Source: Atrina japonica
Lineage: Eukaryota > Mollusca > Bivalvia > Pterioida > Pinnidae
Direction of reading: 5' to 3'
Length of the DNA: 64,000 bases
Assembly: GCA_030159075.1 (NCBI GenBank)
Contig: BROG01000979.1
Span: forward strand, 33,501 to 97,500
The notes under the pieces were generated by a model. The model was not told the DNA's origin and did not search any database. It was given only the letters and a program-made list of their open reading frames with translations. The position numbers and the translations under genes are program-made. The number at the start of each line of letters is the position of its first letter. Positions within the stretch are counted from its first letter, which is position 1. Shown here piece after piece: positions 1 through 41,539 of this stretch.

Positions 1-412
1 ACAACCGCCAACGAAAAGGCAACTCAACATTTCACTTAGTGAAACAGAGTAATCATAAACAAGACTATTATACCATGTATTATATTATATCATGTGGAAT
101 ACAATAAAATGATGAAGTACCAATTGGTATTCGAAATTCTAAGTTCATTTGAATACCACAAATTGGATACTAAACATGTCAGCAAGAACAACAATTGCGA
201 ATCCCAAACGACATGAGTCAAGGTGTCCGGAAGGAGTCATGCCAAACCTGTCGCAAATTTCTATGAAACCTCTCGAGTTTGGTGAATAAGTTTAGCTCGG
301 TTAAAATGTCATCAGTTAGTTTTTGGTTTAATTTATCCTTAATTGCACTGTTGTCTGGTTCCGTAAACGTATTTAGAAGCGTATTGCGATCTAGGTAAGA
401 ATTACATTGCAT
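1..412 (-). mobile_element. Retroelement relic: upstream ORF piece joined to RT 3' end
   Basis: 1-60 is the reverse of the retroelement 3' coding end (Ser-Glu-Met-Leu-Ser-Cys region). 190-412 reads RFHRNLRQVWHDSF on the minus strand, the same segment seen at 7540, 13850 and 38560. The RT core between them is missing. Confidence 0.6.
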
Positions 413-420
413 TTAGTCGA

Positions 421-1580
421 AGAATACTGGGATTGCAGAATACAAAATCAAAACAACAACAAAATAACATTAGCGTTTAGTGGCTTTTAGGATTTATATC
501 AATCATTTTCTGATTTCTCATTTCTTGGGTTGCCGCTATGTACCAGTGAGAGATACTGAGTCTGATACCATAAAACTTAAGAATTACTCAAGACTGAAAT
601 TTCATTCATTCTCGGCTAATACTGAAATCTGATTGATCGAGCAGGTCGGATTGAGAATATTCTCAGACTTCAGAAAATTCTCAAGTTGTAATATGCTGGG
701 CCATGCTATATGCTCAATTGTTTTATTATTTCAACTTATTTTATTGGAAACGATTACGTGTTGCTCTTTTGACCTCGTGTATGCGTAATGCACAAGACAT
801 TCATTTATAAATCAATACAGAAAAATATTCATATGACAAAAAGGGATCAGTAAAAAGGCTTAGAGCTTATGTCAAATTAAAATTAATTTTGGGAACTTTT
901 TTGAATTTTTCTGACTTTTTATAGAAAAATCAAAGGAATTACACCTATTTTATCAATTTTATAGGCACACTTTACCTGCTCACTAAGCAAAAGTTAAAGT
1001 GTTAATCACATTGGCCGAGCGGAACTAGGTGCGAAAATTTGGGGATTTTTTTTTTATTTTCTTACTTTTTATAGAAAAAATTAAAGGTTTTACACCTATT
1101 TTATCAATTTTAGGGGCACGGTAACTCTGCTCACAAATTTTAATTGTTGGGTTAATTATAAGGCAATACTTCATTAGAGGGTCGTGTTTTACGCATCTAA
1201 TAAAAACAATATTTTTTTTTTTAGTTTGGAAGCCCATAGAAGAGCATTATTCTGCATCCGGACGCGAAAAAACGCCAAGTAGGTTTTATCCGCAATTTAA
1301 TCACTTTGATTACCTTCTCAAAAGAAGGTTGGATTAGCACAAAAGTTATTTAACACCGGGAAAGAATTTTGTTCTAGTATCCTCCAGATATTAAATTTTT
1401 ACCTCTTTATCGTTAAAATATTTAGTTAATAGATTAACTCGGAAGCCAGATGAGGTATTCTCTAGCTTCCAGACTCAAAATTACTGTTTCACCGTGACTC
1501 GTTTTCTTTCAGGCCAAATATTTCATTAAATTATCAGGGTGGCTCAAAGGTTGTTTTTTTTAGGGGGGGTCAAGATGCCG
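421..1580. other. No gene seen; contains a two-copy tandem duplication
   Basis: About 150-bp repeat: 893-1040 and 1041-1190 share CTTTTTATAGAAAAA and CACCTATTTTATCAATTTTA. The rest is plain AT-rich sequence. Confidence 0.5.
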
Positions 1581-1585
1581 TACAC

Positions 1586-1918
1586 GTGCAAATGGTGCGT
1601 TCATTATGTGTAAAGAATAAGATTTATATCATTGATGATTTCAGAAATTTCATATCTTTAGCAGATAATAACACAAGGGAAAGACGTATGCATTTTGATC
1701 CAATGCAAATAGATTTATATTCATACATTCTGAGAAATATCTATACCGATATGAAGAACAAACCAAATTTACAAAATCCAAAATATACAACCAAAGCCAA
1801 GGTGGGTGTTACAGGAGAGGATGTTAAAAATGTTTTCGCCGCGAAAATTTTGGCAGACCCTAATTTAAAAGCTCTGGGAAGTCTTTTTCTGCATTCCAGA
1901 CGTAATGATTATATATAA
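1586..1918 (+). CDS. Unrecognised open frame, 110 codons
   Basis: Contains FRNFISLADNNTRERRMHFD and VTGEDVKNVFAAKIL, ending RRNDYI. Composition is protein-like rather than repeat-driven. It sits directly before a degraded reverse-transcriptase fragment and could be mobile-element cargo, an exon, or chance in AT-rich DNA. No family recognised. Confidence 0.3.
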   Translation: MQMVRSLCVKNKIYIIDDFRNFISLADNNTRERRMHFDPMQIDLYSYILRNIYTDMKNKPNLQNPKYTTKAKVGVTGEDVKNVFAAKILADPNLKALGSLFLHSRRNDYI

Positions 1919-1974
1919 AAAAAAATGTATGTGAAAAAGTGAGGAGTGGCGGTCCCCCATGTCCCCAGTTCTTA

Positions 1975-2400
1975 GACTTATGTAATAATGACAATGTCCA
2001 TACGTATGTCAATGCGATATATCCAAGAATAATTATAGACACCACAGAATCAAGCACATACGCTTCTTAATCGGATATTCAATTCATTGACGGGAAATAG
2101 ACAACCTATACGAAAAGTGTGATGATTGTGGTTTGCTGTCGCCATCATTCGACATTTAAGTAGTCATATCAATCTATCGCCTACATATGGTGTTTATATA
2201 TCGCAACTGATCCAATATACCAGGGGATGTTCTTCATATGAACATTTCATATGCAGGGGGAACTACTAACCGATAAGTTATGGTCAAAGGGATATCGCAT
2301 ACAGAGGTATTTGCCTGTCCATTTTTTTACCAAATTTGTAGCTATATCCTGGACATCCTAAAGATTTATACTTTGGTATCTGAGATGTTTTATATTTATC
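1975..2400 (+). mobile_element. Retroelement relic (RT C-terminal region plus 3' end)
   Basis: Degenerate match to the RT segment after YIDD: NDNVHTYVNAIYPR, then stops, then ELLTDKLWSKGYR, ending with the family terminus ACTTTGGTATCTGAGAT at about 2370-2389. Confidence 0.65.
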
Positions 2401-2771
2401 AACAAAAACAAAATCTTCAAAGTGTTTGTAAACACAAAATATTCCTCAGAGAAGCAAAGATAAAAAGCTGTGAACATAAACGAAGTTTTCACATTCCATC
2501 TTGATAGTAATTCAACAAGACACATACATCTTCATGCGTAAGAGATTTGATTGATGAGGGACTTCCTGTCTAACTCTTTGTACTTCTCGGTAAGTAAACA
2601 CTATGTTTACATTTTGTTTAAGTCGCTTGTTTTGTTTTTTTTTTTTTTGGTTTTTTTTTTTTTTTTTGGTTTTTTTTATAGCAAGTACCAAAAATTCATA
2701 TCGACGTACGATTATTGTATTTTTGTATTATTCATGCGACATGTAACTGACATCATTTCCTTTTGGAATGA
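2401..2771. other. No gene seen; T-rich
   Basis: Poly-T stretches interrupted by GG at 2630-2680; short open frames here are not convincing. Confidence 0.5.
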
Positions 2772-3018
2772 GGGGTTTCCGTAGCCGAGTGGTTAGACCA
2801 CAGTGTTTTGGATCATGAAGTCTCTCACTTCTTATCAGCGCAGGTTCGAGACATTGTGAGAAAATTTGCCAGTTAACTTGTGGAAATCCGGGGGCCACTT
2901 CCCGGATACATTATAGCCGGGTTCTCTCCCCCACCATTAAAAACTGGTCGCCCCCATATAAATGAAACATTGTTGAATGAGGCGTAAAACACTATTCAAA
3001 ATTCAAAATCAAAAAGTT
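2772..3018 (+). repeat. tRNA-derived SINE copy 1
   Basis: A box TAGCCGAGTGG, damaged B box GGTTCGAGACA, body with GCCAGTT...CCACCATTAAAA and tail TTGAATGAGGCGTAAAACAC followed by A-rich CAAAATTCAAAATC. Head resembles tRNA-Ser/Leu type. Confidence 0.82.
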
Positions 3019-3560
3019 CACCACAAAACCAAAGGGTGTAATTTATTTAGTTTCTTCGATACTTTTTCCATTTGGTTATATATGTTTATTAATTACCATT
3101 ATGCAATTGTTATTTTTAATCAAAGGGGGTAAACTTTTCGTTCAAATACAGCGGGTTTTAAAATAACTGGGTATCCAGTCCCCATTCACTCATGTTTTAT
3201 ACGTGGACTTTCAATTTGACCATTCAACAAAACTTTTGAATCTAGGCAAAAGTAATTTTAATTTCATAACTTTAAATAACACAAATAAAGTTTATGTAAC
3301 ACTTATACACATGTAATAAAATCACCTGACATTAATCTGTTTGTTTCACACAATTGTTCAGTATTGGATTAAAAAAACTTCAGTTCATCAAAAAACAGTG
3401 GGAATTCAGATTATAATGCCTCAGTAATAATGTAGAAAATTTAAGTCTGATTTTGAAAGCTTGAACAGTTTGTTTGCAGTAGACATTTTACTCATCCAAG
3501 TTTGACAATGTGTATATCATTTGCTAATCTTCTATGAATTATAATATATTTTCGGGTATG
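3019..3560. other. No gene seen
   Basis: AT-rich sequence without a convincing exon or repeat family. Confidence 0.4.
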
Positions 3561-3564
3561 GAAA

Positions 3565-3935
3565 TATAATTCACTTATAACCACTAGGTCGTTGCCACTG
3601 CTGGTGGACCGTTTGAATCCCCGAGGGTATACATAAGCCTAGTACCTGGTATTTCGATACTAAAAATTTTATACTAAAGTACTATTTGGCACTGATAACA
3701 CCATTTAAATTCCAAAGTTTTCTAAAGCTAAGATAGTCATCTTTTAACAGTGGTTACTCTTAGACGGATTTGGGCTATACTTTGAGATTTATTATTTGAC
3801 CTTGTATGATACCACTTTCTCTTTAGAAAAAACATATACATTTTAAATTGGAGCTCAACTGATGAAGTCTAATTGACAGAAACGATCGTCTTGAGCATTG
3901 TAACTGTGGTATTATGTTTATAATATTTATTTGTA
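3565..3935 (+). repeat. Hammerhead-bearing repeat unit (about 350 bp)
   Basis: Begins ACTTATAACCACTAGGTCG, passes GGGTATACATAAGCC and CTCTTAGACGGATTT, and ends after the hammerhead with GGTATTATGTTTATAATATT. The same layout recurs at 5246-5860, 41540-41880 and 51440-51703. Confidence 0.8.
3853..3896 (+). ncRNA. Hammerhead-like ribozyme motif, copy 1
   Basis: GCTCAA / CTGATGA / AGTC-TAATT-GACA / GAAA / CGATCG / TC / TTGAGC. Stem I arms (3853-3858, 3891-3896) are perfectly complementary, the two catalytic boxes are intact, and GTC lies at the expected cleavage position (after 3890). Stem II is GTC/GAC with an unpaired A on each side, a departure from canonical hammerheads. Confidence 0.65.
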
Positions 3936-3999
3936 CACTGTGAACTTAACATGTATGGTAACAACTTTTGGACATGTGTTTTGACCAGTACTCTATAGC

Positions 4000-4560
4000 A
4001 TGGCATTGTTCATTGTAAGTTGGAAAATTATTATACACATCCTGAAGATTAATACCTTGGTATCTGTGATTTGTATATTGTATCCTGGACATCCTGAAGA
4101 TTTACAGTTAGGTATCTGTGATTTGTATATTGTATCCTGGACATCCGTCAAAAGCACTGTAATGAGGAACACCTATTTTTTTTCTTGCAAAAATTACAAA
4201 AATGATCTGAGATTTTTATATGCAACATAGTTTTTTCGCTTTGAGTAAAAATGTGATTTTTGACGCAGTTAAATCAAGTTTTTCTCAACAATAATTTGGC
4301 ATTATGTGGATAATATTAAAACCTAGTTTTATCCACAAATTGCTACGTCAATATCACATTAATGAGCTCAACTAATTTTTCTAAAGTTAAATCAATTTCA
4401 AAAGGTCTGTGTTTGTCCAATATTCACCAGATGTATATATTGTATCCTTGACGTCCCTAAGATTAATACTTTGGTATCTCATATTTGTATATTGTATACT
4501 GAACATCCCTAAGATTTATATTTTGGTATCTGTGATTTGTATATTTATCACATTAACCCG
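4000..4560 (+). repeat. Array of retroelement 3' termini
   Basis: Repeated units of GTATCCTGGACATCC-TGAAGATTTA-GGTATCTGTGATTTGTATATT at about 4040, 4085, 4130, 4440 and 4490: head-to-tail copies of the family 3' end without any coding part. Confidence 0.65.
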
Positions 4561-5150
4561 TATTAATAGGGGGAAATGGGTTTGACTGAGCAAAATAGGT
4601 ATAAGCACAATAAAGTGAGTTTAACCTAGTTTTTTTCGAGGTAGTTATAATCCTAAAGTTAAACTGCGCCAAAATTATGTACAGTTAAACATATATTTTT
4701 TTCCATTTTAACCCAATTATTTTCCGGTTAATTCACATTGCTATGCAAAAATCACACCAATGAATTAAACATTAAAGCATAACTCTTCTCTGAAGTACCA
4801 TTAACTGGAGAAAAACTATGTTTAACTTAGGAAAACTTGGTTTCTCTCATTGATTTGATTTTGGTAGGCCATAAATATGTAAAATGATTACAAAATTTGA
4901 CCGTGGATTTCAAACTTATTTCAAATAACGCGGATTTCGATGTAACTTGGTAAAATGTTTTGACGACTCGGAAGTTCATTCCGTGTCGAATTACATGTAC
5001 CTGCAAAGTGACATTTTACAAGACCAAATAATAATGAATGATCAATAATGAACCTAAATATATTGCGGCGATTCTTTACGTTGCGTTATATTTGCCAAGT
5101 AAATACTGTATGTTGTTGATATTTGACTTCTAATCCACTTCATCATAATT
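4561..5150. other. No gene seen
   Basis: AT-rich sequence; no supported exon. Confidence 0.4.
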
Positions 5151-5187
5151 TCCTACAACCATCAAACCGTTATAATTTCGTGGTTAC

Positions 5188-5215
5188 TATTGACAGAAAC
5201 GATCGTCTTGAGCAT
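5188..5215 (+). ncRNA. Hammerhead-like motif, copy 2 (3' half only)
   Basis: TTGACAGAAACGATCGTC then TTGAGC; the stem I 5' arm and CTGATGA box are missing. It is followed directly by the start of the next unit, so this is a head-to-tail junction. Confidence 0.6.
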
Positions 5216-5269
5216 TATAACTTTGGTATTATGTTTATAATATTTATAACCACTAGGTCGTTGCCACTG

Positions 5270-5514
5270 GGGGGCCTCCGTGGCCGAGTGGTTAGAGCAT
5301 TGCGCTTTAAATCACACGGCCTCTCACCTCTGGTCCGAATCCCGCTAGGGTCATTTCGAATTAAGTGGGAAAGTTTGCCAGTTTTCTTGCGGAAGGTCGG
5401 TGGTCTTTACCTGGGTAACCGGGGTTTCTCCTCCACCAATAAAAAACTGGACGCCATCATATGACTGAAAAATTGTTGAGTATGGCGTAAAACAAAAAAT
5501 CAAATGAAATCAAA
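5270..5514 (+). repeat. tRNA-derived SINE copy 2, inserted in the hammerhead repeat
   Basis: GGGGCCTCCGTGGCCGAGTGG head, body GCCAGTTTTCTTGCGGAAGG, A-rich tail. Flanked by TCGTTGCCACTG (5258-5269) and TCGTTGCCATTG (5515-5526), a 12-bp target-site duplication with one change. Confidence 0.87.
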
Positions 5515-5768
5515 TCGTTGCCATTGCTGGTGGACCGTTTGAGTCCCCGAGGGTATACATAAACCTAGTATCTGGTATTTCGGTACCAGCTGATAATCTT
5601 ATACTAAAGTAATATTTGGCACTGATAACTCCAGTTAAATTCCAAAGTTTTCTAATTCTAAGATAGTCAACTTTTTACAGTCTTTACTCTTAGACGGATT
5701 TCGGCTATACTTTTAGATTTATTATTTGGCCTTGCTCTTTAGAAAATACATACATATTTTAAATTGGA

Positions 5769-5812
5769 GCTCAACTGATGAAGTCTAATTGACAGAAACG
5801 ATCGTCTTGAGC
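5769..5812 (+). ncRNA. Hammerhead-like ribozyme motif, copy 3
   Basis: Identical core to copy 1: GCTCAA, CTGATGA, AGTCTAATTGACA, GAAA, CGATCG, TC, TTGAGC. Predicted cleavage after 5806. Confidence 0.65.
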
Positions 5813-5925
5813 ATTATAACTTTGGTATTATGTTTATAATATTTACTAGCAATACATCTAGAATTATAATTTGGCCATGTATGCTACCATTTTTTCTTTT
5901 TGAAATGTGTCTATATTAAATGCGA

Positions 5926-5969
5926 GCTCAACTGATGAAGACTTATTGACAGAAACGATCGTCTTGAGC
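5926..5969 (+). ncRNA. Hammerhead-like ribozyme motif, copy 4
   Basis: Same core, but stem II is GAC/GAC (AGACTTATTGACA), which loses one pair. Predicted cleavage after 5963. Confidence 0.6.
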
Positions 5970-6115
5970 ATTTTAGTAATTTTAAAGCTTTTCTATTGTT
6001 AATTATATTCATTTATGTACATACACCAAATTACTGCACATCATTTGAACGTATATTTTGATTAATTGTCAAAAGCGACATTGCCGCCCTTCCATTCGAA
6101 ATATTCATTTTAGAA

Positions 6116-6121
6116 TTTATT
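6116..6121 (-). terminator. Possible polyadenylation signal
   Basis: AATAAA on the minus strand about 210 bp past the stop codon of the small secreted-protein gene. Common by chance in AT-rich DNA. Confidence 0.3.
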
Positions 6122-6330
6122 TTACTCATCCTATAACTTTTACACGATAGAAACAATGAGACTGATATCAGTTTAAAGAATGACAACAAAAAATCAATTG
6201 ATTTTGTACCATTTTTCAGAAGAAATCTAGTTTTGTACAAGAATATGAAAAGATGAATATGAAAGTCAATATGAAATACACTGCAATTATTACCCAAAAA
6301 TTGGTCTATGCAATTTAACGTGTAATCACT

Positions 6331-8883
<2,553 letters not shown>

Positions 8884-9020
8884 AGTTAAATCCAGTACGT
8901 TAAATAAATGTTGTTTTCTACCGTTTATGTACGTTTGTGATGATTAGGATCCTAATTACCAAATGGTGAACTTATACAGAACGCAAATAAATATATTTCA
9001 TGTACCAAGACTTAGTTTCG

Positions 9021-9049
9021 TATTTATAAAGTACAAGTGACGTACGTCG
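9021..9049 (-). promoter_or_regulatory. TATA box and CRE-like site of the small secreted-protein gene
   Basis: On the minus strand TATAAATA occupies 9028-9021, about 140 bp upstream of the ATG. A palindromic CGACGTACGTCA (9049-9038) containing a CRE-like TGACGTA core lies just upstream. Spacing suits a start site near 8995. Position and orientation support the gene call; function is inferred. Confidence 0.5.
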
Positions 9050-10038
9050 CAAGCCTTCATTCGATTTATGTGTGTTGATGTCAACACGTTAAATAAAGGT
9101 AAGTTTTTGAAGATTATGTTGATGTCATACAAAGCTATATTTCAGTTATTTACTAAACAAATGATTCACAAAAAATAACACTAAACAGTAGAGTTCAAGA
9201 TGAGACTCCAAGGAATTGAGAAGGTGAAACAATTATTTTCCAAGAATAGAAACGGTAGAGTTTAAGTAGAAAGAATTTAGAATTCCGAGAATATTTATTC
9301 GCTGTATACATTTGACGTCATAGAGCGTATATACTGTAATTTATGATATCACGGACGAGTTCCTATGGGGTGATAGGTTTAAACTTATCGATATTCATTG
9401 ACTGTAGTAAGAGCAGACATGACATGACAAACAACAGTTGTTTAATATATTTACAAAGGTTTATATAAAAGTAAATAACTACCGGACAAAGATAAATTAT
9501 AGATATTTGCCTATTTTGTTGCAGGAATAGGAACTCGCTATACATGGATTGTATATATGTACTGTATTGGCAAAAACTGTAAACATTTAACACCTAGGTA
9601 ATATTGGGATAAATGAAACATCTCATTTGCATTTTGTCTGTCTGAATGTGCATGTGCATGTGCGTTTGTGCGCCCGTGTGTTTGTCTATATAACTTCATT
9701 TCTTCCTGATGAAAGGGCCAGTCGTCTGTCCTTGTCGTAAGTCATGTACCGTGTCCGTGAGTTAAATAAATCTACCGTGATTACAATATTTAAAACACAA
9801 CAGTGCAGACTTTGTTTCTACTTTGCTTATAGACAAAAATACAGTGCTTTTAATTTGTTTATAGAACAAGAAACAGAGCGTTTATACGATGGATCTGTAC
9901 TGCACAAACCAGGTATGTGTAAGAAATGATACACCCCCGTTAAACAGGGTAACTATGAGTACCAAAGCGAGGACCAGTCACCATATGATATATTTCCCTG
10001 TAGCTTCTATTAACCTATGAGTGTATTTAATGTAAATC

Positions 10039-10042
<4 letters not shown>
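9050..10042. other. No gene seen; retroelement-like motif at 9705-9760
   Basis: 9712-9745 reads CCTGATGAAAGGGCCAGTCG and resembles the hairpin-like motif at 59792-59818, preceded by a GT-rich tract in both places. Otherwise featureless. Confidence 0.4.

Positions 10043-10125
<83 letters not shown>
10043..10125. repeat. TA microsatellite
   Basis: Perfect TA run of 83 bp. Confidence 0.95.
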
Positions 10126-10127
<2 letters not shown>

Positions 10128-10194
10128 TGTCAATTAAATGTAACTACTATAAATTGCTATGGAATTAAGAGCCCTGCAGTTGTATTACATGGTT

Positions 10195-10325
10195 ACTTCT
10201 CCATGGCACCTGATCCCACCTCTTGATTTCCAATTTTTTAATAGATTTGTACTTTATCCTGGACACCGTAAATATTTTGAATATTTATATTTTGATATCT
10301 GAGATTTTTTATATTTTCATACATA
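10195..10325 (+). repeat. Retroelement 3' terminus, solo copy
   Basis: CCATGGCACCTGATCCCACC, TTGTACTTTATCCTGGACA and a degenerate GATATCTGAGATTTTT end. Confidence 0.65.
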
Positions 10326-10797
10326 ATTTATTTTCCCACCTACAGGAAATGGTTAGGGCAATTTCATGATTGAGCTGTATAATTTTTACCAGTTCATGGA
10401 ATCACCATTATGACGTCATGATAAGAGCCAAAATGATGTCCACAAACACCAGAACAAGACGTACACGTCAGTGAAATCTTTGAAGAGGGTATTTATTGTG
10501 CTTGCGTCCACGCAAGATTAATTTTCAAAAAGCTGGTACCAGTTGGTAATGAAATAATTTAAAATACAAACGAGCATAACATGATGTCCCTGGGAAATAA
10601 TTTCACGGCAGCCAGTTTCTACATATTAATGTCACAGCAAAGTCAGTATCTATTGTCGTTTTACGCTTCTGTGACATGAACCCCACATATCTATACTTCA
10701 CTCACCTGAGACCAATTTATCCGTGAATGTAGATGTCGAGGAAAATTGCTGGGTGATATAGGGCCCTTCTAGAAGTGCCGGATCTACTTTTTAAACA
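10326..10797. other. No gene confirmed
   Basis: A minus-strand GTGAGTG donor at about 10708 follows a short open stretch, but its phase does not fit the small secreted-protein gene, so no exon is called. Confidence 0.35.
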
Positions 10798-11710
10798 TTG
10801 CATCGTCTTTTATACTGTTTCAATGTGAGAGATAACAGTCACTTTGAGGGAGGTGTGTTTGAAATCTCAGTCGGCAAGCCTCATCATGGACAAACGACAT
10901 TTTATGCACTCGGATTGAGATTTCGCCATCCCTTCCCTCAGATTGTTTATAATGACCATTTTCATACACATGTCAATGTGATATATCCCAGCGAACTAGA
11001 AATTAAAGATAAAAAAGAATCAAGCACACACACTTCATACTTAGACATTTTACTTACTATAGACACAGACGGGAAATTGGCAACTAAGCTATACAACAAA
11101 CGCGACGATTTCGGCTTTCCCATCGTAAATTTCTCACATTTAAATAGTAACATCCCACAGTCACCCGCATATGGAGTTTATATTTCATAAATGGCCCGAT
11201 ATGCCAGGGCGTGTTTAACATATGAACATTTCATATACAGATGCAAACTACTCACTGACAAATTATTGACTCAGGGATATCGCAAACCGCGTTTGATATC
11301 AACGTTCCGCAAATTTACGGTCGGTATAATAGTCTTGTTTGCGGTTACTCTGTTTCACTGGGTGAAATGTTGAGTTGCCTTTTCGTTGGCGGTTGTTGAG
11401 ACGTCTGTACCAATTGTGACGAGGATTCGTTCCTCACGTATTTCATTTGGACTTGACTGTAGATTCACGGCGGGTGTGACCGGTCGAGAGGGGATGCTTA
11501 CTCCTCCATGGCACCTGATCCAACCTCTTGGTTTCCATAAGTCCGTGTTTGTCCAATGTTGCCAGATTTGTACCTATATCCTGGACATTCTAAAGATTAA
11601 TACCTTGGTGTATGAGATATTTATATGTCTATTTTTGCCGGATTTGTATCTGTGTCCTGGGCATCCAAAGGATTTATACTTTGGTGTCTGAGATGTTTTA
11701 TATCCATTTA
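10798..11710 (+). mobile_element. Retroelement relic, RT C-terminal half and 3' end
   Basis: Coding stretch ELEIKDKKESSTHTSYLDIL, then LYNKRDDFGFPIVNFSHLN, then a stop (TAA) where other copies read Gln, then ARYARACLTYEHFIYRCK. It ends with the 3' terminal block and two tandem termini (11560-11700). YIDD itself is just upstream and decayed. Non-functional. Confidence 0.82.
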
Positions 11711-12591
11711 CCGAATATTCATTGTCTATTGGTTAATTTCCCAAACAACACAATGCAGTCGGTCATCCAATGTAAATACAGTATATGTACATACATATTC
11801 AGAGTACAAATGTATTATTTCCATTAAACTATATTTTTTTTAATACAAAACACACGATATCTTGTATACAGTGAAATTTTTCCACAATTTGTTTAGAGAA
11901 TATGTAACCATTATGACAATCATACAGCACATCTGATATACGATTTCACAGAAAATGTGTTAAAGCAAATAAATATGGTTACCTTTTTGTATTGATTCCC
12001 GAAATATGAATGAAATAAATATTTATACCCCTACGAAAACATTAATATAAAATAAACTGGATCAAGATGTTATTAAGTCACAAACATAAATATGAAATGT
12101 TTTATGAAACTTTTTAGTTGGAATAAATTTTGATTTCAAACGAAAACATCAGTAAGGAGGTATAAGACAAGGAGACATTTACTGCATGTCTGAAATGATT
12201 CTGTAGATTGAGTTTGTATGGCTTTCTGGAAAAATATTATAGTCATCTTTTTGAGTTTCTTCCGTCTCCATTTATCTTATGACAATATAAGTCATCCGCA
12301 TCATCAAATGCAAATCTTGCACAACAATATTGTGTAAAACCCACACAATAGAAATCAGTTTCATGATTTAAATTTACTTTTAAAAATCTCACATGTTTCA
12401 GTAAATAAATCCGAAAATACCGTTCCATATATCCATATCACAAATATAAATCACGTGACAATGCACTATACCACAAGTTAAAATCACGTGACATTGCACT
12501 ATACGACACAATAACAGTTTCAAATGGATTTCCCAGATATATTTGTTCGTGTTATGACAACGACTGGCTGAACCTCTCCACTTGATTTCAC
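11711..12591. other. Between the retroelement and the TRPC stop codon (TRPC 3' UTR side)
   Basis: AT-rich; the TRPC 3' UTR must begin at 12591 and run downward. No clear single polyadenylation site. Confidence 0.4.
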
Positions 12592-40500
<27,909 letters not shown>

Positions 40501-41140
40501 TTCAGTCGTTTAATTCAAAAACTCTAATATTGAAACCGTACAAAATCCAATGAACATAAACAAATCCATACTATAATCAAAGCCAAATAAAAAGCGCCTG
40601 CCTCTCGTAGTCATCCTGTTATATATAAAACATGTGACTATTTCTAAACCGAGTTTATGAATCATAGATAGAAATTGCTTTAATTTTATCAGTTGCATTG
40701 GTTAAATATGCAAAACCCAAACAGGAAAAATGTACAGCAGACCATCAGTGCAATGTCGATTATATTTCTAAAGGCAACTACAGTACAGGTTAAATATTAA
40801 TGACAAGATTGATGCTTTCATCACACCGTGGTGATTGCAACTACACTAAAGTGTTCATCTTATAATGACTTAAATTTTAATCAATTACGGGATTAATTCT
40901 GACGCAGATAATTGTAGATAATTTTAGTTATGTTTCAGGACAATATATCCCAGAGCAATGTCATTGCAAAATACTTTGTGAATTACCACGTACTGAATCA
41001 AAAAACAAAACTTCATTAATAAACTCAATATGCTAAACATATTTACATTTACCAAGCATTTCAATATGCGATAGATCGATATATCATTTGTGTTATTTAT
41101 GAATGTTTTATAAAAATCAAGTATTTATACCACTTTGGAC
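40501..41140. other. Upstream of the TRPC start codon
   Basis: Should hold 5' UTR and possibly promoter or an upstream acceptor, but nothing definite can be assigned. Confidence 0.35.
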
Positions 41141-41295
41141 TAGAAGTGGGTGTGGCCGGTCGACAGGGATTGCTTACTCCTCCCTGGCAGCTGATATCTC
41201 CTCTGTATGTTTAGCGGTCCGTATCCGTACAATATTCACCTGATTTGTATATTGTTTCCTGACCGTCTAACGATAAATACTTTGGTATATAACAA
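41141..41295 (+). repeat. Retroelement 3' terminus, plus copy of an inverted pair
   Basis: GGTGTGGCCGGTCGACAGGG to AATACTTTGGTATA; meets a minus copy tail-to-tail. Confidence 0.7.
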
Positions 41296-41304
41296 TCTCC
41301 GATA

Positions 41305-41530
41305 CCAAAATATAAATAATCGGGATACCCAGGATACATATATCATTCTGGTGAATATTGGACAAACATGGACCTCTGGAAATCCAGAGGTGGGATCAGG
41401 TATCATGGAGGAGTAAGCATCCCCTGTTGACCGGTCACATCCGCCGTGAGTCCACAGACAAATTCAAATGAAATAGGTGAAGAACAAATCCTCGTCACAA
41501 TTGGTACAGACGACTCAATAACTGCTATCG
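41305..41530 (-). repeat. Retroelement 3' terminus, minus copy of an inverted pair
   Basis: GATACCAAAATATAAATAAT to CACAATTGGTACAGACGAC. It directly borders a hammerhead repeat unit. Confidence 0.75.
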
Positions 41531-41539
41531 AACAACTAG

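Larger units (their letters stand above)
5246..5975 (+). repeat. Tandem hammerhead-repeat array
   Basis: One full unit (cleavage sites 5207 to 5806, about 342 bp once the SINE is removed) followed by a shorter unit of 157 bp ending at 5963. The short unit lacks the region from GGGTATACATA to the Lys-like ACGGATTT block. Confidence 0.75.

Noticed and set aside
10708..10760. Minus-strand exon ending at a GTGAGTG donor
   Set aside because: Open in two frames but neither ends in the phase required by the next exon, and it abuts a retroelement relic.
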